Assembly (NCBI GenBank): GCA_028695495.1
Contig: JAQVIX010000005.1
Location: forward strand, 1 to 64,000
Source: Candidatus Cloacimonadota bacterium
GTDB lineage: Bacteria; Cloacimonadota; Cloacimonadia; Cloacimonadales; Cloacimonadaceae
Reading direction: 5' to 3'
Length of the DNA: 64,000 bases
Part shown: positions 1 to 9,965 of the stretch, piece by piece
How positions within the stretch are numbered: the first letter of the stretch is position 1
Layout: each line of letters begins with the position of its first letter
Program-made: the position numbers and the translations under genes
The notes under the pieces: model-generated
What the model saw: the letters and a program-made list of their open reading frames with translations, nothing else
Database searches by the model: none
What the model was told of the DNA's origin: nothing

Positions 1-641
1 CCTTTAAGCGCATTTCCGAACGCCAGAGTGGGCAGACGCGCAGCCTCGGTAAAATGAAGAAAAAGGACTTTAAGCGCGACCAAAGAAAGCTGGCAGAAGG
101 CAAAACGCCCAAGCATTTGGCATATTTCGAGGGAGAGCTGATGGCGGACTACTTGCAGGACATGCAAATAGGGCAGGAATATGCTTATTTGAACCGCCAA
201 ACCATGGCAGAAATCCTGCAAAAAGAGCTGGGCTGGTGCATTTTAGAGGAGTTCCAAACCATTCATAATTATATCGATCTGGATAAGATGATCCTGCGCA
301 AAGGGGCGGTTTCGGCACAAGCGGGGGAAATGCTTTTGATTCCCATGAATATGCAATTTGGCTCGCTGATCTGCCGCGGCAAAGGCAATGCTTTTTGGAA
401 TTACTCTGCACCGCATGGCGCCGGACGCATTATGAGCCGCAGACAAGCGAAGCAACAGCTTAATTTGCAAGATTTTAAGGCGTCTATGCAGGGCATTTAC
501 AGCAGCTCGGTAAATCTGGATACTCTGGACGAAGCGCCGATGGTGTATAAAGCGCCGGAAGAGATCATGCAGCGCATTACGGATACGGTGGAGATATTGA
601 AAATCATCCGTCCGGTGTATAATTTTAAGGCAAAGGAGTGA
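1..641 (+). CDS. rtcB: RtcB RNA ligase, C-terminal part (cut by window edge)
   Basis: GTP- and Mn-dependent RNA ligase that joins 2',3'-cyclic phosphate or 3'-phosphate ends to 5'-OH ends in RNA repair or tRNA splicing. The reading frame is open from base 3 through the stop at 641, so the gene begins upstream of the window; the ATG at 54 is internal. Visible family marks are the segment YLQDMQIGQEYAYLNRQ, the active-site region YSAPHGAGRIMSR (the guanylylated-histidine region of RtcB) and the end DEAPMVYKAPEE...VYNFKA, which is the normal RtcB C-terminus. It converges on the lipoprotein gene that ends at 782. Identification is secure; the N-terminal half cannot be judged. Confidence 0.93.
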   Translation, partial: FKRISERQSGQTRSLGKMKKKDFKRDQRKLAEGKTPKHLAYFEGELMADYLQDMQIGQEYAYLNRQTMAEILQKELGWCILEEFQTIHNYIDLDKMILRKGAVSAQAGEMLLIPMNMQFGSLICRGKGNAFWNYSAPHGAGRIMSRRQAKQQLNLQDFKASMQGIYSSSVNLDTLDEAPMVYKAPEEIMQRITDTVEILKIIRPVYNFKAKE

Positions 642-781
642 GGTTTGCTTCGCAGAAATGAACAATGAATAATGAAGGTGTGCGCAAGCGCAGGTTAATT
701 GGATGCAGGCGCATGGTATGTAAAACGGTGGACAAAAAAGAAGCAAAGCTCCTAATAAATCAATATTTTACATTCTACTTT

Positions 782-3502
782 CTACCCTTCCCCGCGCCGC
801 GTGGAATAAAAGATCCCGGCACCCGGCACAAAACATACCACGCAATTCCCAATCACGATATACTCATCCATGGGATTTTCGCTAAAACTTTCCACCCGGT
901 TTAGTTCAGTTTCCTGCCCTTGCAGATTTCGGTAAAAGACCCTGAGTTTCATGCCCGGGCTATAATTTTCCACCGGCAGATACAGATAAGGGATGGGCGT
1001 GCCCGGCGCGGTAGCGGCAAAATCTGGCTGAAAGCCTTGCCCGTCGGCATTGAAAAAGTCGATATGATAGGCTCCCAGCGCCCCAGAGGGGGCATCGCTG
1101 GCTTTGCTTAGCACCGCCTTGCTATTTATAGGCAGTATATTACCAAAGAGATTGGGCGGAATATCCATCTGCGCCTGATACAAGGAGAGGATCAGGGGCT
1201 TGGTGCCGGCGGCTATGCGCTGTTCAATGCGGCTATGCGGCTGCAAATCCTGCACCAGGGCATATTCGGCGTCGTGCACCAGATAAAAGGCGGCATGTCC
1301 CTCCGTTTGGGCAAAGTGCCAACCATCGGCTACGGCAGCTTTTGTATATGGATAGATGCGGTAATATTCCCCTTCACTCAGGCTAAAAAGCAGAGGACTA
1401 TTGCGCTTTAGCTGCTTTAGCCGGATATAGGGCTGCACTTGCTCGTAAAATGAGCTTGCTCCTTCGGCAGCAAAGCGATACACTTTAGTTTGCAAGTTCA
1501 AAAGATACTGCGTTGCCAGGATGCCGTAGCTATCCGTAAATGCCGTCATGCTTTTAACTACCAGCTTACTTTGAGGCGGCAGAGGAAGCGGGCTATCGAG
1601 ATACACTTCATACTCCCCTTCGTCCCAAATCATGCGCTTAAACAGCTGAAGATTCTGAGAGGGAGCCGCTTTATTCAAGTTCGCCGTATTAAAAAGATAA
1701 CCCGGCGTCGCCAGAGGAATCTGCAAAATGCCATTTTCCCAGATAAAGCCATTGTCTTCAAAAGCCTTAGCAAGATGATAGCGGTACCATTTGGGGTATT
1801 CTGGCGCAGGATTAAAATTGATCAATTCACTGGGCTCTTTGGCAAAAGGAAGCTGCAAAAGCAGATTTGCCGGCAGCGCATCTGAGATACCCGCTGCGCC
1901 AAAAGCCTCTATCTTCAAGAGTGCTTTGGAATTAGCCACGGTGTAGGGATTCCCATTGAGCCAGGGGTGCGACGCTGGCAAAGCTTCAGCAAAACGCCAG
2001 GAGAGCTTCTCTACCTTGAGGGAAGGATCGCTCCAGCTTATCCCCAGTTGCGCAGTTTGGATATATGCTTCCGTTTTAAGGCAGGGGATTTCCGCTTTTG
2101 GGTTTTCCCGCGTAATCCCGTAGATATATCTGCCGCTGCTATTTATCCCGCTATAGATATAGCCATCTTTGTGGCTGAAATGCTGGCTATCGTAGTATTC
2201 GCCATAGCTTTTAAAACTGAGGATATCCGTATCATTTGTCCGATAAATGCGGCTTAGCCGGCTGGCGCTGAAGTTCTGCTCTTTTGCCTTTAGTCCCAGC
2301 TCCAGCCACAAATCCTGCGGCAGGCTTGACAAAGGCAGTGCGTCTTGCCAAAAGCTGATCTCAAAAGCTTCCGGCGCACTATCCAGATAAAAGGGTTTAC
2401 CGCTGAAATAGCTATTTAGTACATCATCCAGAATGGGTTGTAGCCGTAGTTTCAGCTTCAGTCCGGGCACCGCGATTCCTTTGGTATCCAGCCACAAATC
2501 CTGTAGATAAAGCTGATTAAAAGAGCCATCCAGCGCTATTTCCAGGCTGTTTTGCGTATCCAAAGTTCTCAGCAAAAAGTAATGCCCCGCGCTTTGTAAA
2601 AAGCTCAGCAGCCTGCCCTCTTGGAAATACCAGGTGTTTTCCCCGCTCTGCCAAGCACTGATATCGCTGCCAGAGGTTTTTATCCACCGTGTCTCAGAGC
2701 CATCTTTCGCCGGCAATTCCATACTTATCAAAGGCGTAAGACCACCCTGATAGTTTGTTTGCACTTCTATTACAGGCGATAAAAGCATGAAAGCCGAAAA
2801 AAGAGCTTGCATCTGGATATAATCCGCCTCGGAGAGCCTGTCTGAAACTAAAATGCGCGCAGTTGAACTAAGATAACCTGCCGGAAACCAAAAATGGATG
2901 GCGCCGCCATTGTGCATTAGCAATGCTTCGCAAGGCAAGCAACTGGGTTTCAATTCTAAGCTATCGCTATTTCCCAGGTGCATGAGCGCTTGCTCTGCGC
3001 TGGATGAGATTTCAAAATAACCTCGGTTTCGAGAGTAGCGTATAAGCTGCCGCGCTGTGGCAGAAAGATAGCCAGAATAGCTTATTAATAGCGCATCCTC
3101 CAGATAATTATCCTCCAAAAGCGTGGTGTATAGCGTGCCCAGTTTAAGGGCGCTATCCGGATATATCCTCTCTCCCCCACGCAGTATCCTTATCTCATAA
3201 GTATTTGAAAGCGCCAAAGCATCGGTGGCAAATGCCAAGCTATCCCGCAGCCCCAGGCTTTCTGTGCGCCTTAGTTCTACCCTATCTCCATAATGAAGCA
3301 GGCTATCCGAGATACTGCTTTGGGGGATAAAGAGGTAGCTATCGTCATTACTGCTTTTTACCAGATGATTTGCATAAAGCAGGATATCACCAGATTCCAC
3401 ATAATCTTTGGGATTTAGCTCCGGCGGCAAAAGCGCATTTTCCCGCAGATTGCAGGCGCCAAAGCTAAGGATAATTGCAAGCATTACGAGGTATTTATAC
3501 AC
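782..3502 (-). CDS. Large secreted lipoprotein of unknown family
   Basis: A protein of about 906 residues that I do not recognise. I chose the GTG at 3502 as start. It follows an AAAGG ribosome site by eight bases, overlaps the stop of the upstream TPR gene by eight bases, and gives a clean lipoprotein signal (MYKYLVMLAIILSFGAC). A longer frame reaches 3745 but lies inside the upstream gene. The mature part is rich in aromatic, serine and leucine residues with many beta-type segments and no membrane helix, so a surface or periplasmic beta-domain protein is likely. It is the last gene of the seven-gene operon that begins with the PqqD-like gene at 10210, and is probably the envelope end of that pathway. 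Function unknown. Confidence 0.8.
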   Translation of the reverse strand: MYKYLVMLAIILSFGACNLRENALLPPELNPKDYVESGDILLYANHLVKSSNDDSYLFIPQSSISDSLLHYGDRVELRRTESLGLRDSLAFATDALALSNTYEIRILRGGERIYPDSALKLGTLYTTLLEDNYLEDALLISYSGYLSATARQLIRYSRNRGYFEISSSAEQALMHLGNSDSLELKPSCLPCEALLMHNGGAIHFWFPAGYLSSTARILVSDRLSEADYIQMQALFSAFMLLSPVIEVQTNYQGGLTPLISMELPAKDGSETRWIKTSGSDISAWQSGENTWYFQEGRLLSFLQSAGHYFLLRTLDTQNSLEIALDGSFNQLYLQDLWLDTKGIAVPGLKLKLRLQPILDDVLNSYFSGKPFYLDSAPEAFEISFWQDALPLSSLPQDLWLELGLKAKEQNFSASRLSRIYRTNDTDILSFKSYGEYYDSQHFSHKDGYIYSGINSSGRYIYGITRENPKAEIPCLKTEAYIQTAQLGISWSDPSLKVEKLSWRFAEALPASHPWLNGNPYTVANSKALLKIEAFGAAGISDALPANLLLQLPFAKEPSELINFNPAPEYPKWYRYHLAKAFEDNGFIWENGILQIPLATPGYLFNTANLNKAAPSQNLQLFKRMIWDEGEYEVYLDSPLPLPPQSKLVVKSMTAFTDSYGILATQYLLNLQTKVYRFAAEGASSFYEQVQPYIRLKQLKRNSPLLFSLSEGEYYRIYPYTKAAVADGWHFAQTEGHAAFYLVHDAEYALVQDLQPHSRIEQRIAAGTKPLILSLYQAQMDIPPNLFGNILPINSKAVLSKASDAPSGALGAYHIDFFNADGQGFQPDFAATAPGTPIPYLYLPVENYSPGMKLRVFYRNLQGQETELNRVESFSENPMDEYIVIGNCVVCFVPGAGIFYSTRRGEG

Positions 3503-4736
3503 GGTAAAAGCCTTTAACAAAAAAATAATAAGTGCCAGCATCTTTCCAGCCGCGCTGCAGATATCCCAAAAGCCCCGTTTTGCTGCCCAGCGGCGTATAA
3601 AAAGAGATTCCCAAAAAACCCGGTTCTGGCTGATAGGCATCCATAATGCCGCCGTAAGCGTTTTGATAAAATTCCATATCTCCCCTTCCCGCATAGAGCG
3701 CAAGTTCTTTGCCCTTACAGAGCGGCACCGAGATATCCAGGGCATTTACCCCGCCTTGGGCGTCCGCAGAAATAGCGTCCCGATCCAGATAAAGGTAAGA
3801 ACCAGTATAAGATAGCTTCAAAGGATCTGTAGAGATTTTCATGCCCAAATCCGCTTGATAGCTATTTTGCCGCGCGCCTTTTGCCAGATGAGCGCCCAGC
3901 AATGGCTGCACTATTATCTTGCCCAGATAAAACCTGTGTTTCATCCCCAGGCTGGCGGCTTGCAGAGGGTAAAGGCTGGCGTCTTTGCCATCCAGATATT
4001 TCACGCCGCTATTTAGTTCCCAGCCGCCCCAGGTCTGCGCGGCAGATGCCTGAATTGCAAAGCGATAGTGTTTGTTTTCATAGAGCAATTCCTCTATGCC
4101 AAGCCCCAGTTTACTGCGTTTAATCTGGCTCTCAAAACCCAGCGCAAGCAGCTTCAGCGAATTGCTTTTCATCCCTGCCGAAATTGATGTACTATAACCG
4201 GCAGCCGCAGATGGCGCCTGTTCCGGCAGCTTTTTGCGCAGCTTATCTGCCCGCGGAATATCCCCCAAGCTCTGGTAGATATACGCCAAAAGCGAAGTTG
4301 CCAGATGCTCCCAAAGGCTATCTGTAGCATATTTTTGGGCGGAAAGTGCATCCAAACGGGCATTTAGCGGTTTGCCTTGCCGCAGCTTTGCTATAGCTCG
4401 GTAATAATAAAAAGCGCTTTGCTGCGGATGCAAGAAGAGATACAGCGTAGCCTCCCTCTGGCAGCGGGAGTATTCTCCCATTTCCACCAGCGCCCACAAA
4501 AGCCCTTTTTTCGCCTCAATATTTAGGCTATCCTGCTCTGCCACATAGCGATATTCCTGTAGCGCTGCCGCATATTGCCCCTTTTGCATCAATTCCCAGC
4601 CCAAGAGCAGGCGCAGCTCCGGATTCACCGGATTTTGGGCAAGTGCCTGCCGCAAGGCAGTTTCATTACCTGCCACTTGCGCCCACAGCGCTACACTAAG
4701 GCAAGAAATAAGGAAAAGAGCGAGGTTGCGCCGCAT
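3495..4736 (-). CDS. TPR protein with beta-barrel-like C-terminus
   Basis: 413 residues. A signal peptide (cleavage after ALWAQ, about residue 20) is followed by three or four tetratricopeptide-like helices up to about residue 170. The rest, about 185-413, has alternating hydrophobic/aromatic strands (for example KHYRFAIQASAAQTWGGWEL) and ends in an aromatic strand, FFVKGFYRV, as outer-membrane barrels do. This arrangement resembles YaiO-type barrels with N-terminal TPRs. It sits two bases after another secreted TPR gene and overlaps the lipoprotein gene downstream. A role as an outer-membrane channel or scaffold for the operon product is inference. Confidence 0.8.
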   Translation of the reverse strand: MRRNLALFLISCLSVALWAQVAGNETALRQALAQNPVNPELRLLLGWELMQKGQYAAALQEYRYVAEQDSLNIEAKKGLLWALVEMGEYSRCQREATLYLFLHPQQSAFYYYRAIAKLRQGKPLNARLDALSAQKYATDSLWEHLATSLLAYIYQSLGDIPRADKLRKKLPEQAPSAAAGYSTSISAGMKSNSLKLLALGFESQIKRSKLGLGIEELLYENKHYRFAIQASAAQTWGGWELNSGVKYLDGKDASLYPLQAASLGMKHRFYLGKIIVQPLLGAHLAKGARQNSYQADLGMKISTDPLKLSYTGSYLYLDRDAISADAQGGVNALDISVPLCKGKELALYAGRGDMEFYQNAYGGIMDAYQPEPGFLGISFYTPLGSKTGLLGYLQRGWKDAGTYYFFVKGFYRV

Positions 4737-4738
4737 CG

Positions 4739-5335
4739 TTATTTCAATCTATCTTTGTAAAGCTCTATAATGGAGGAATGAGGATAGTACTTCATTAGCA
4801 GGCGAAGCTGCATAAGCGCTTCCGATTCCTCCCCCGCCAAGAAGAGATTATTCACCAGATAGCCGCGGCTTTCCATATCCCAGGGCGAGATATCTGTGAT
4901 CTTCCGGTAATACTCCGCTGCCTTGCGGTAATCCTTTGCCAAATATGCCGCGTATGCCCCTTTTACCATCAAGATTTGGTTTTCAGGGTGCACCACCAGC
5001 AGAGTATCCACTTTGCCGAGCAATTCCGGATACCGCCCCAAAGCCAAAAGGCAATTGATCACGCCGATCTGGGCATCCAAATGCTCTTTTAATTGCAAGG
5101 CTGCCTGATAGGATGCCAGGCTCGCATCATATCGCCCCAAGAGGTATTCCAGCCAGGCGATGCGCACCTGATAGAAGGCGTCTGAAGGCTCTTTTACTTT
5201 TAGTTTTTGCATACTTTGCAGGGCAAGCTCGTAATTTCCTGTGCTTTCCTGCAAATAGCTTTCTGCCATCTCCGCAGACTGAGCATAGATATTGCCCCAA
5301 AGTATTATCAATATAATTATTAGCCATTTTCTCAT
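4739..5335 (-). CDS. Secreted TPR protein
   Basis: 198 residues with an N-terminal signal peptide (MRKWLIIILIILWGNIYAQS) and about four TPR repeats filling the remainder, such as NYELALQSMQKLKVKEP and DYRKAAEYYRKITDISP. TPRs bind protein partners, so this is probably a periplasmic adaptor. Its ATG overlaps the stop of the transporter/peptidase gene by four bases, which indicates translational coupling. The next gene also starts with TPRs followed by a barrel-like region, so the two may be split parts of one envelope module. Confidence 0.8.
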   Translation of the reverse strand: MRKWLIIILIILWGNIYAQSAEMAESYLQESTGNYELALQSMQKLKVKEPSDAFYQVRIAWLEYLLGRYDASLASYQAALQLKEHLDAQIGVINCLLALGRYPELLGKVDTLLVVHPENQILMVKGAYAAYLAKDYRKAAEYYRKITDISPWDMESRGYLVNNLFLAGEESEALMQLRLLMKYYPHSSIIELYKDRLK

Positions 5336-7530
5336 ACTGTACCCTTTGTATCGGCATCAGTTATCCGGCTGGCGCTCAGATACTTCTCGCCTTTTTCGTA
5401 TAATTCTATAAGCTTAAGCCCTTCCCGCGGGTGCAATTCCACAAAAGCCCGGTATTCTTTGAGCTTCATGCCTATCCCTTTAAGCGATATCATGGAACTA
5501 AGGCTCAGTTTCTCTGCCGTGGCGTTCAGGCTTGCCCGGTAGCCCGCCCGCAGAGGACGGAATAGCGGGAATAAGAATAGTGCCAGATTTTTGCCCACTT
5601 TTCCCAAAAGCAGCGAGAGTGCAGGCTCATCTTCCCAAAATAATATTTGGTCTTCTGCCCAGGCAAATCTGGACGCCGCCAAAGCAAATGCCGAGAGTGC
5701 ACTGCGTTTATTTCCCTTAAAACCGAGAGCATTGAAAATGCCACTAAATATGGAATACTCCAGGCTGCAGCCGCGATCGCTCACCAGCCGGTGCACTCCC
5801 AAAAGGTCTATTTCCACTTTCCAATTTTCCATCCAGCTTTCGCCCTCACATTCCACTTTGAAACTCTGCTCCTGATTGAGTCCCAGCTTCAAAATAGCCG
5901 TCAGATTCTCTTTGGGATCAAAGCTGGAAATCTGATCGGCTTCGCCCGCCACGCCGCTACTCATGAGCTTATAGCTGCCGTCAGATTGTTTTACGCGGTA
6001 ATTTACCAAATGGCTAAAGAGCGTGGGCGAGCCTGCTTCTGCCCCACTTTGGGCATTGAAATGCAAGTGCGGCACCGGCGAGCGCCCGGAAGAGCCCACC
6101 AAAGCTATCTTTTCCCCTTGCTTTATCCAATCCCCTTCCTTGTGTTTGATGCTGCCTTCTTTTAAGTGTGCATAGAGCGTAAAAAAGCCATAGCCGTGGT
6201 TTATCGCGATATAATTTCCCCAGTTATCGTGCGTATTGATGCTGCCAATCGGGTTATCCGGAATCCAATTTACCAACTTTGCCAGATACCCGCCTGCCGC
6301 TGCCAATACCGGCTTACCATAGCAATAGTAATCCTTTAGCTCGCTTTCATCTTCGCTGTATTTCTTGCCCTCAAAATCTTGCATCTCAAAATCCCAGGCA
6401 AAAGCCCATTGGTCTTTGTGCGTATGTTTGCCGGAATGTGCCTGCGTAATAATCCACTCGCCTTTTACCGGCAGCATTAGCTGCGGCACGCCCACCTGTG
6501 AAAAGCGTTTATAGCGGCTCAGATAGGCGTCCAAAGCCCGCTCCGGGTGCAAGATGCCGTAGTCGTTCAGGATGGGTGCGCCTTGCTTTGACCTTAGTCT
6601 GAGGGCATATACGCTGGCTATTACCACGATATTCATGGGCAGGGCAAACATCGGTACCCATAGCACCTGCTGGCGTCCTGCCATATCCACCGCAAAGGTA
6701 TAGCGTGCAGATAGCGCATACGCCACCAAAAAACCGGCAAAACTGCCCAAGATGGCAATGAGATAACTGCTTTTGCCCGGAATGAGAAATACCGAGCCCA
6801 AACACAGCGAGATGAGGATGGTATTAAAACCCGGAAAAAACATCCCGTAGCTATCTCCCATATCGCTAAAGCGCATGAGGATAGCACACACGCTCCAGCC
6901 CAAAAGCGAGAGCATAAAGCCAATGCGCGAAACAAAAAATAGGAGCAGCGCCACCAAAATGCCTACCCACAGCTCGGTGGCAAATACGATATTTGCCATG
7001 GATAGAAAGTATTCCTGCCAATACCAGTGCAAGCGTAAAGGCATCTGCCACAGCGCCGGTTTTTGAAAGCCGCTGCCCGCAAAAAGCCCAGAGCGCACCA
7101 GATAATACCACAGCAAAGTAGCGCCAATGGAAAATGCCAAACTCATGGAGGGCATGCGAAACCAGCTTTGGGTAAGCGAATTAAGCCCCGCATACAAGAA
7201 CATGGTAAAAAGCGCCGCCAAAGCCGTAAGCGCCAAAAAGGGTAAGGGGCTATCCAGCATCTGCTGCAAAGGATAATAATAGCCCAAAGTAAGCCCCACC
7301 AAAAGGCTATTAAATGCCATTACGCCGCTGGCGGATTCCCAGCCTTCAAAACCCAAAAGCCGGCTGCCCAAAAGCGCCACACACAGCGCAAATAAGCCAG
7401 CGGCACCCACCAGCGGCACCGCCAGGGTAAGCAGCATAAGCGCCAGCCCCACGCCCAGGCTCTCCGAAAATATCACCGTGGCATAAGCATGTGGTATGGC
7501 TTTGATGAATTGCAACGCCGTCTTTTTCAC
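5332..7530 (-). CDS. Urea-transporter-like membrane domain fused to M23 peptidase
   Basis: 732 residues. Residues 1 to about 320 are a polytopic membrane domain with the duplicated signature of the urea transporter (UT) family: MAFNSLLVGLTLGYYYP in the first half and FFPGFNTILISLCLGSVFL in the second. Residues about 350-500 form an M23/LytM zinc peptidase domain, with HTHKDQWAFAWD, HGYGFFTLYAHLK and the metal and active-site motif PHLHFN. A further region of about 200 residues follows, with no family I recognise. M23 enzymes cut peptidoglycan cross-bridges or act on envelope proteins. In this operon the permease could carry a small product (urea, amide or amine) while the peptidase acts outside. 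Starts eleven bases after the decarboxylase gene. Confidence 0.85.
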   Translation of the reverse strand: MKKTALQFIKAIPHAYATVIFSESLGVGLALMLLTLAVPLVGAAGLFALCVALLGSRLLGFEGWESASGVMAFNSLLVGLTLGYYYPLQQMLDSPLPFLALTALAALFTMFLYAGLNSLTQSWFRMPSMSLAFSIGATLLWYYLVRSGLFAGSGFQKPALWQMPLRLHWYWQEYFLSMANIVFATELWVGILVALLLFFVSRIGFMLSLLGWSVCAILMRFSDMGDSYGMFFPGFNTILISLCLGSVFLIPGKSSYLIAILGSFAGFLVAYALSARYTFAVDMAGRQQVLWVPMFALPMNIVVIASVYALRLRSKQGAPILNDYGILHPERALDAYLSRYKRFSQVGVPQLMLPVKGEWIITQAHSGKHTHKDQWAFAWDFEMQDFEGKKYSEDESELKDYYCYGKPVLAAAGGYLAKLVNWIPDNPIGSINTHDNWGNYIAINHGYGFFTLYAHLKEGSIKHKEGDWIKQGEKIALVGSSGRSPVPHLHFNAQSGAEAGSPTLFSHLVNYRVKQSDGSYKLMSSGVAGEADQISSFDPKENLTAILKLGLNQEQSFKVECEGESWMENWKVEIDLLGVHRLVSDRGCSLEYSIFSGIFNALGFKGNKRSALSAFALAASRFAWAEDQILFWEDEPALSLLLGKVGKNLALFLFPLFRPLRAGYRASLNATAEKLSLSSMISLKGIGMKLKEYRAFVELHPREGLKLIELYEKGEKYLSASRITDADTKGTV

Positions 7531-7541
7531 AAATAGTCCCG

Positions 7542-8891
7542 CTAAAAGTCCTTGAGTCTATTCGGAATCTGCTCGCGCACTATTACATCCTCCAGATTTT
7601 CGCGTTGCCGGATCAATTCCGGATTCCCGCTTTCGGAGATGAGCACTATCGCCGGACGGTATTCGATAAATTGCATCCACTGCGTATTGTTATAAGCGCC
7701 GGTAGGGGATATCACCACTGCTTCGCCGGTGTGCAAATCCGGGAAAGGCACGGCGGCGCGGATTACATCGATATTCATACATAGCGGTCCATAAAACACG
7801 GTATTTTGATACGCACCGGGGAAAGCTCGGGTAGGGCTTACCTTCAGCTTGTACCACCATGCGGTAATGGTGGTATTTACTCCCGCATCCAGGATCACCG
7901 CCCGTTCGCCTGTGGGCAGATTCTTTTTGCCCAATACCGTGCTGAGCGTGCTGCCGGCTTCGTCTATCAAAGCTCTGCCAGTTTCCAGAATCAGCATGGG
8001 TTTATGCTGCGCTGCAAAGGGAGATTCATTGAAAGCTTCGCCAATGGCAGCGGCATATTGCTCCAGGGAAGGCGAAGCAAATTCCCCCGGCGTGTACGAG
8101 CCCAAGAGCGTATTTTGCGAGGCAAAGCCACCGCCCAAATCTATATATTCCACGGCGATACCCAGCTCCCGATACACCTTTTGCGCCAAATCCAAAAGCG
8201 CTTTGGCAGCGTAATAGTAAGCGCGGGCATCCAAAATGAAGGTGCCGATATGCGTATGCAGCCCTATCAGCTTCATCGCTCCACCGGATAAAAGCCTCTG
8301 TATAGCCCGAAACGCCTCGCCATTTTCATAGTTAAATCCAAAGCGACTCCACGCCGGATAAATCCCCGTTTCCATATTCACGCGAATCGCTACCTCCGGC
8401 GTTTCCTCTTCCTTTTTGGCGATTTTTTCGATGAGATACAATTCGTCCAAATGGTCTATATGCAGCTTTGCGCCTTCAGTTATCGCCTTTTGCAGCTCCT
8501 GCTCACGCTTGCCGGGTCCATTGAAGATAATCTGGCGGGCTGGTACCCGTAAAGCGCGCGCCATATCATATTCCATGCCGGAAACCACCTCTGCCCAGGC
8601 GCCTTCTTGATGGTAAATGCTGCAAATAGCGCCCAAATAGTTTGTCTTGTAGCTCCAGGCTTGTTGCAAATGCGGATAGTGCATCTTCATGGTATCCTGA
8701 AACCTGCGGTAGCGCTTGCGCAAGCTACTTTCGGAAAACACGATCAGCGGTGAGCCATATTTTCCCAGCAATTCCTTTACCGGCACGCCATCGATATTAT
8801 CTATATGCCGCACAACGCTTTTGGCACCATATTTATTTAAGTTTCCGGCGTAATTCCGTTCGATATTGGGTGCAATATATTCCTTTTTCAT
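7542..8891 (-). CDS. Diaminopimelate-decarboxylase-like PLP enzyme (fold type III)
   Basis: 449 residues, matching the Orn/DAP/Arg decarboxylase group 2. The PLP lysine is K82 in WSYKTNYL, HTHIGT lies at 212-217, the phosphate loop DLGGGF at 251-256, ETGRALIDEAG at about 303, and the second-barrel motif GPLCMNID at 368-375 supplies the catalytic Cys371 and Asp375. All key residues are present, so it should be active as a decarboxylase or racemase-like enzyme on an amino-acid substrate. Its substrate is unlikely to be plain lysine synthesis, since it lies between an ATP-grasp ligase (four bases upstream) and a transporter/peptidase gene rather than with dap genes. Carboxynorspermidine or modified amino-acid substrates are alternatives. 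Confidence 0.88.
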   Translation of the reverse strand: MKKEYIAPNIERNYAGNLNKYGAKSVVRHIDNIDGVPVKELLGKYGSPLIVFSESSLRKRYRRFQDTMKMHYPHLQQAWSYKTNYLGAICSIYHQEGAWAEVVSGMEYDMARALRVPARQIIFNGPGKREQELQKAITEGAKLHIDHLDELYLIEKIAKKEEETPEVAIRVNMETGIYPAWSRFGFNYENGEAFRAIQRLLSGGAMKLIGLHTHIGTFILDARAYYYAAKALLDLAQKVYRELGIAVEYIDLGGGFASQNTLLGSYTPGEFASPSLEQYAAAIGEAFNESPFAAQHKPMLILETGRALIDEAGSTLSTVLGKKNLPTGERAVILDAGVNTTITAWWYKLKVSPTRAFPGAYQNTVFYGPLCMNIDVIRAAVPFPDLHTGEAVVISPTGAYNNTQWMQFIEYRPAIVLISESGNPELIRQRENLEDVIVREQIPNRLKDF

Positions 8892-8894
8892 CTT

Positions 8895-9965
8895 TTACCT
8901 CTTGATAATCTGGCTTTGAACTGTAAGATTTCCCATTTGCGAGATATCGGCAATGATATCCTCGGCATGGCGGATAAACATCGTGCCCGTTTTGGCTTCC
9001 GATAAGCTTTTCAGAGGCTCACCTAAGGCGCCCAAAACCGTTAAAGCCGGTTGATTTTGTCCCGCACCTTCTGCCAGGCGAACCCATGCCGGAAAGCGGG
9101 GGTTGATCTCGATTAGATGGCAAGTGCCATCGCTATCCATCATTACTTCCAATTCGCAGGCTCCGCGCCATTTCAGTGCGTCTATCGTGCGGCGGGCAAA
9201 ATCCTCTAAAGCGACATTCTTTACCACCACTCCGCCAAAGCCCTTGCCTTTATCTGTAATCACCAGCTTCTTTTGCGCCACCATGCCCAGCATGCCGCCC
9301 TCGCCATCGCCCACGATCACAATATTATACTCCTCGCCGGGCACCATCTTTTGAAAGATGATGGGCAAGCCCCAGCGCTCGGCAATGGAATAGAAGTATT
9401 GCCGCGCTTCAATGGCGTTACAAGCTTTAAAGGCTTCATAATAGCGCCCTTTTACCATTAGCGGATACCTATAGTCTCCCCCACCGGAAGGAATATTTTC
9501 TATATCCGATACCAAAAACGTATCCGGCACCGAGATGCCCAAAGGCGGGAAATAGCTGGCAAGCTTCGTTTTATCCCGCAAAAGGAAGCACTCCTCGCTG
9601 GGTAAAAAGGTTTTAATACCCCGCTTTTGCAATTCCTTTTCCAAGCGAATATATTGGATTATCTCTGCATCCAAAGTGGGGATAATTACATCGATTCTAA
9701 TTATTTGCAGTATCTGATCAATTCTATTTAAAAAGGCTTCGGCACCAGCGGAAGGATAAGGCATCAAAAACGCCGCATCTGCCAAACCTTCCACATAAAT
9801 GCCAGATTCCATGGAGTCATATACCAAAGCGATACTTTTGCCGGCAAAACCCGCCGCTTTCAAACTACGAATTACCGGAACCCCAGGCTGCGGATTGTCG
9901 CCGGTTTTCAGACCCGAAACGGCGATATTGATGTCGTAAGCGGCAAGTGAAGGATAGCTACTCAT
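8895..9965 (-). CDS. ATP-grasp ligase (carbamoyl-phosphate-synthase-like)
   Basis: 356 residues in the order pre-ATP-grasp domain (about 1-110), lid (LLRDKTKLASYF at about 128, MVKGR at 170) and catalytic core. The Mg/ATP ligands are visible in GACELEVMM (268-276) and LIEINPRFPAW (284-294). The glycine-rich TDKGKGFGGVVV (237-248) is as in CarB-like enzymes. Such enzymes activate a carboxylate as acyl-phosphate and join it to an amine or thiol. The gene overlaps the PqqD-like gene by four bases and is followed after three bases by the PLP decarboxylase. This suggests a two-step ligase/decarboxylase modification; substrate unknown. Confidence 0.88.
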   Translation of the reverse strand: MSSYPSLAAYDINIAVSGLKTGDNPQPGVPVIRSLKAAGFAGKSIALVYDSMESGIYVEGLADAAFLMPYPSAGAEAFLNRIDQILQIIRIDVIIPTLDAEIIQYIRLEKELQKRGIKTFLPSEECFLLRDKTKLASYFPPLGISVPDTFLVSDIENIPSGGGDYRYPLMVKGRYYEAFKACNAIEARQYFYSIAERWGLPIIFQKMVPGEEYNIVIVGDGEGGMLGMVAQKKLVITDKGKGFGGVVVKNVALEDFARRTIDALKWRGACELEVMMDSDGTCHLIEINPRFPAWVRLAEGAGQNQPALTVLGALGEPLKSLSEAKTGTMFIRHAEDIIADISQMGNLTVQSQIIKR

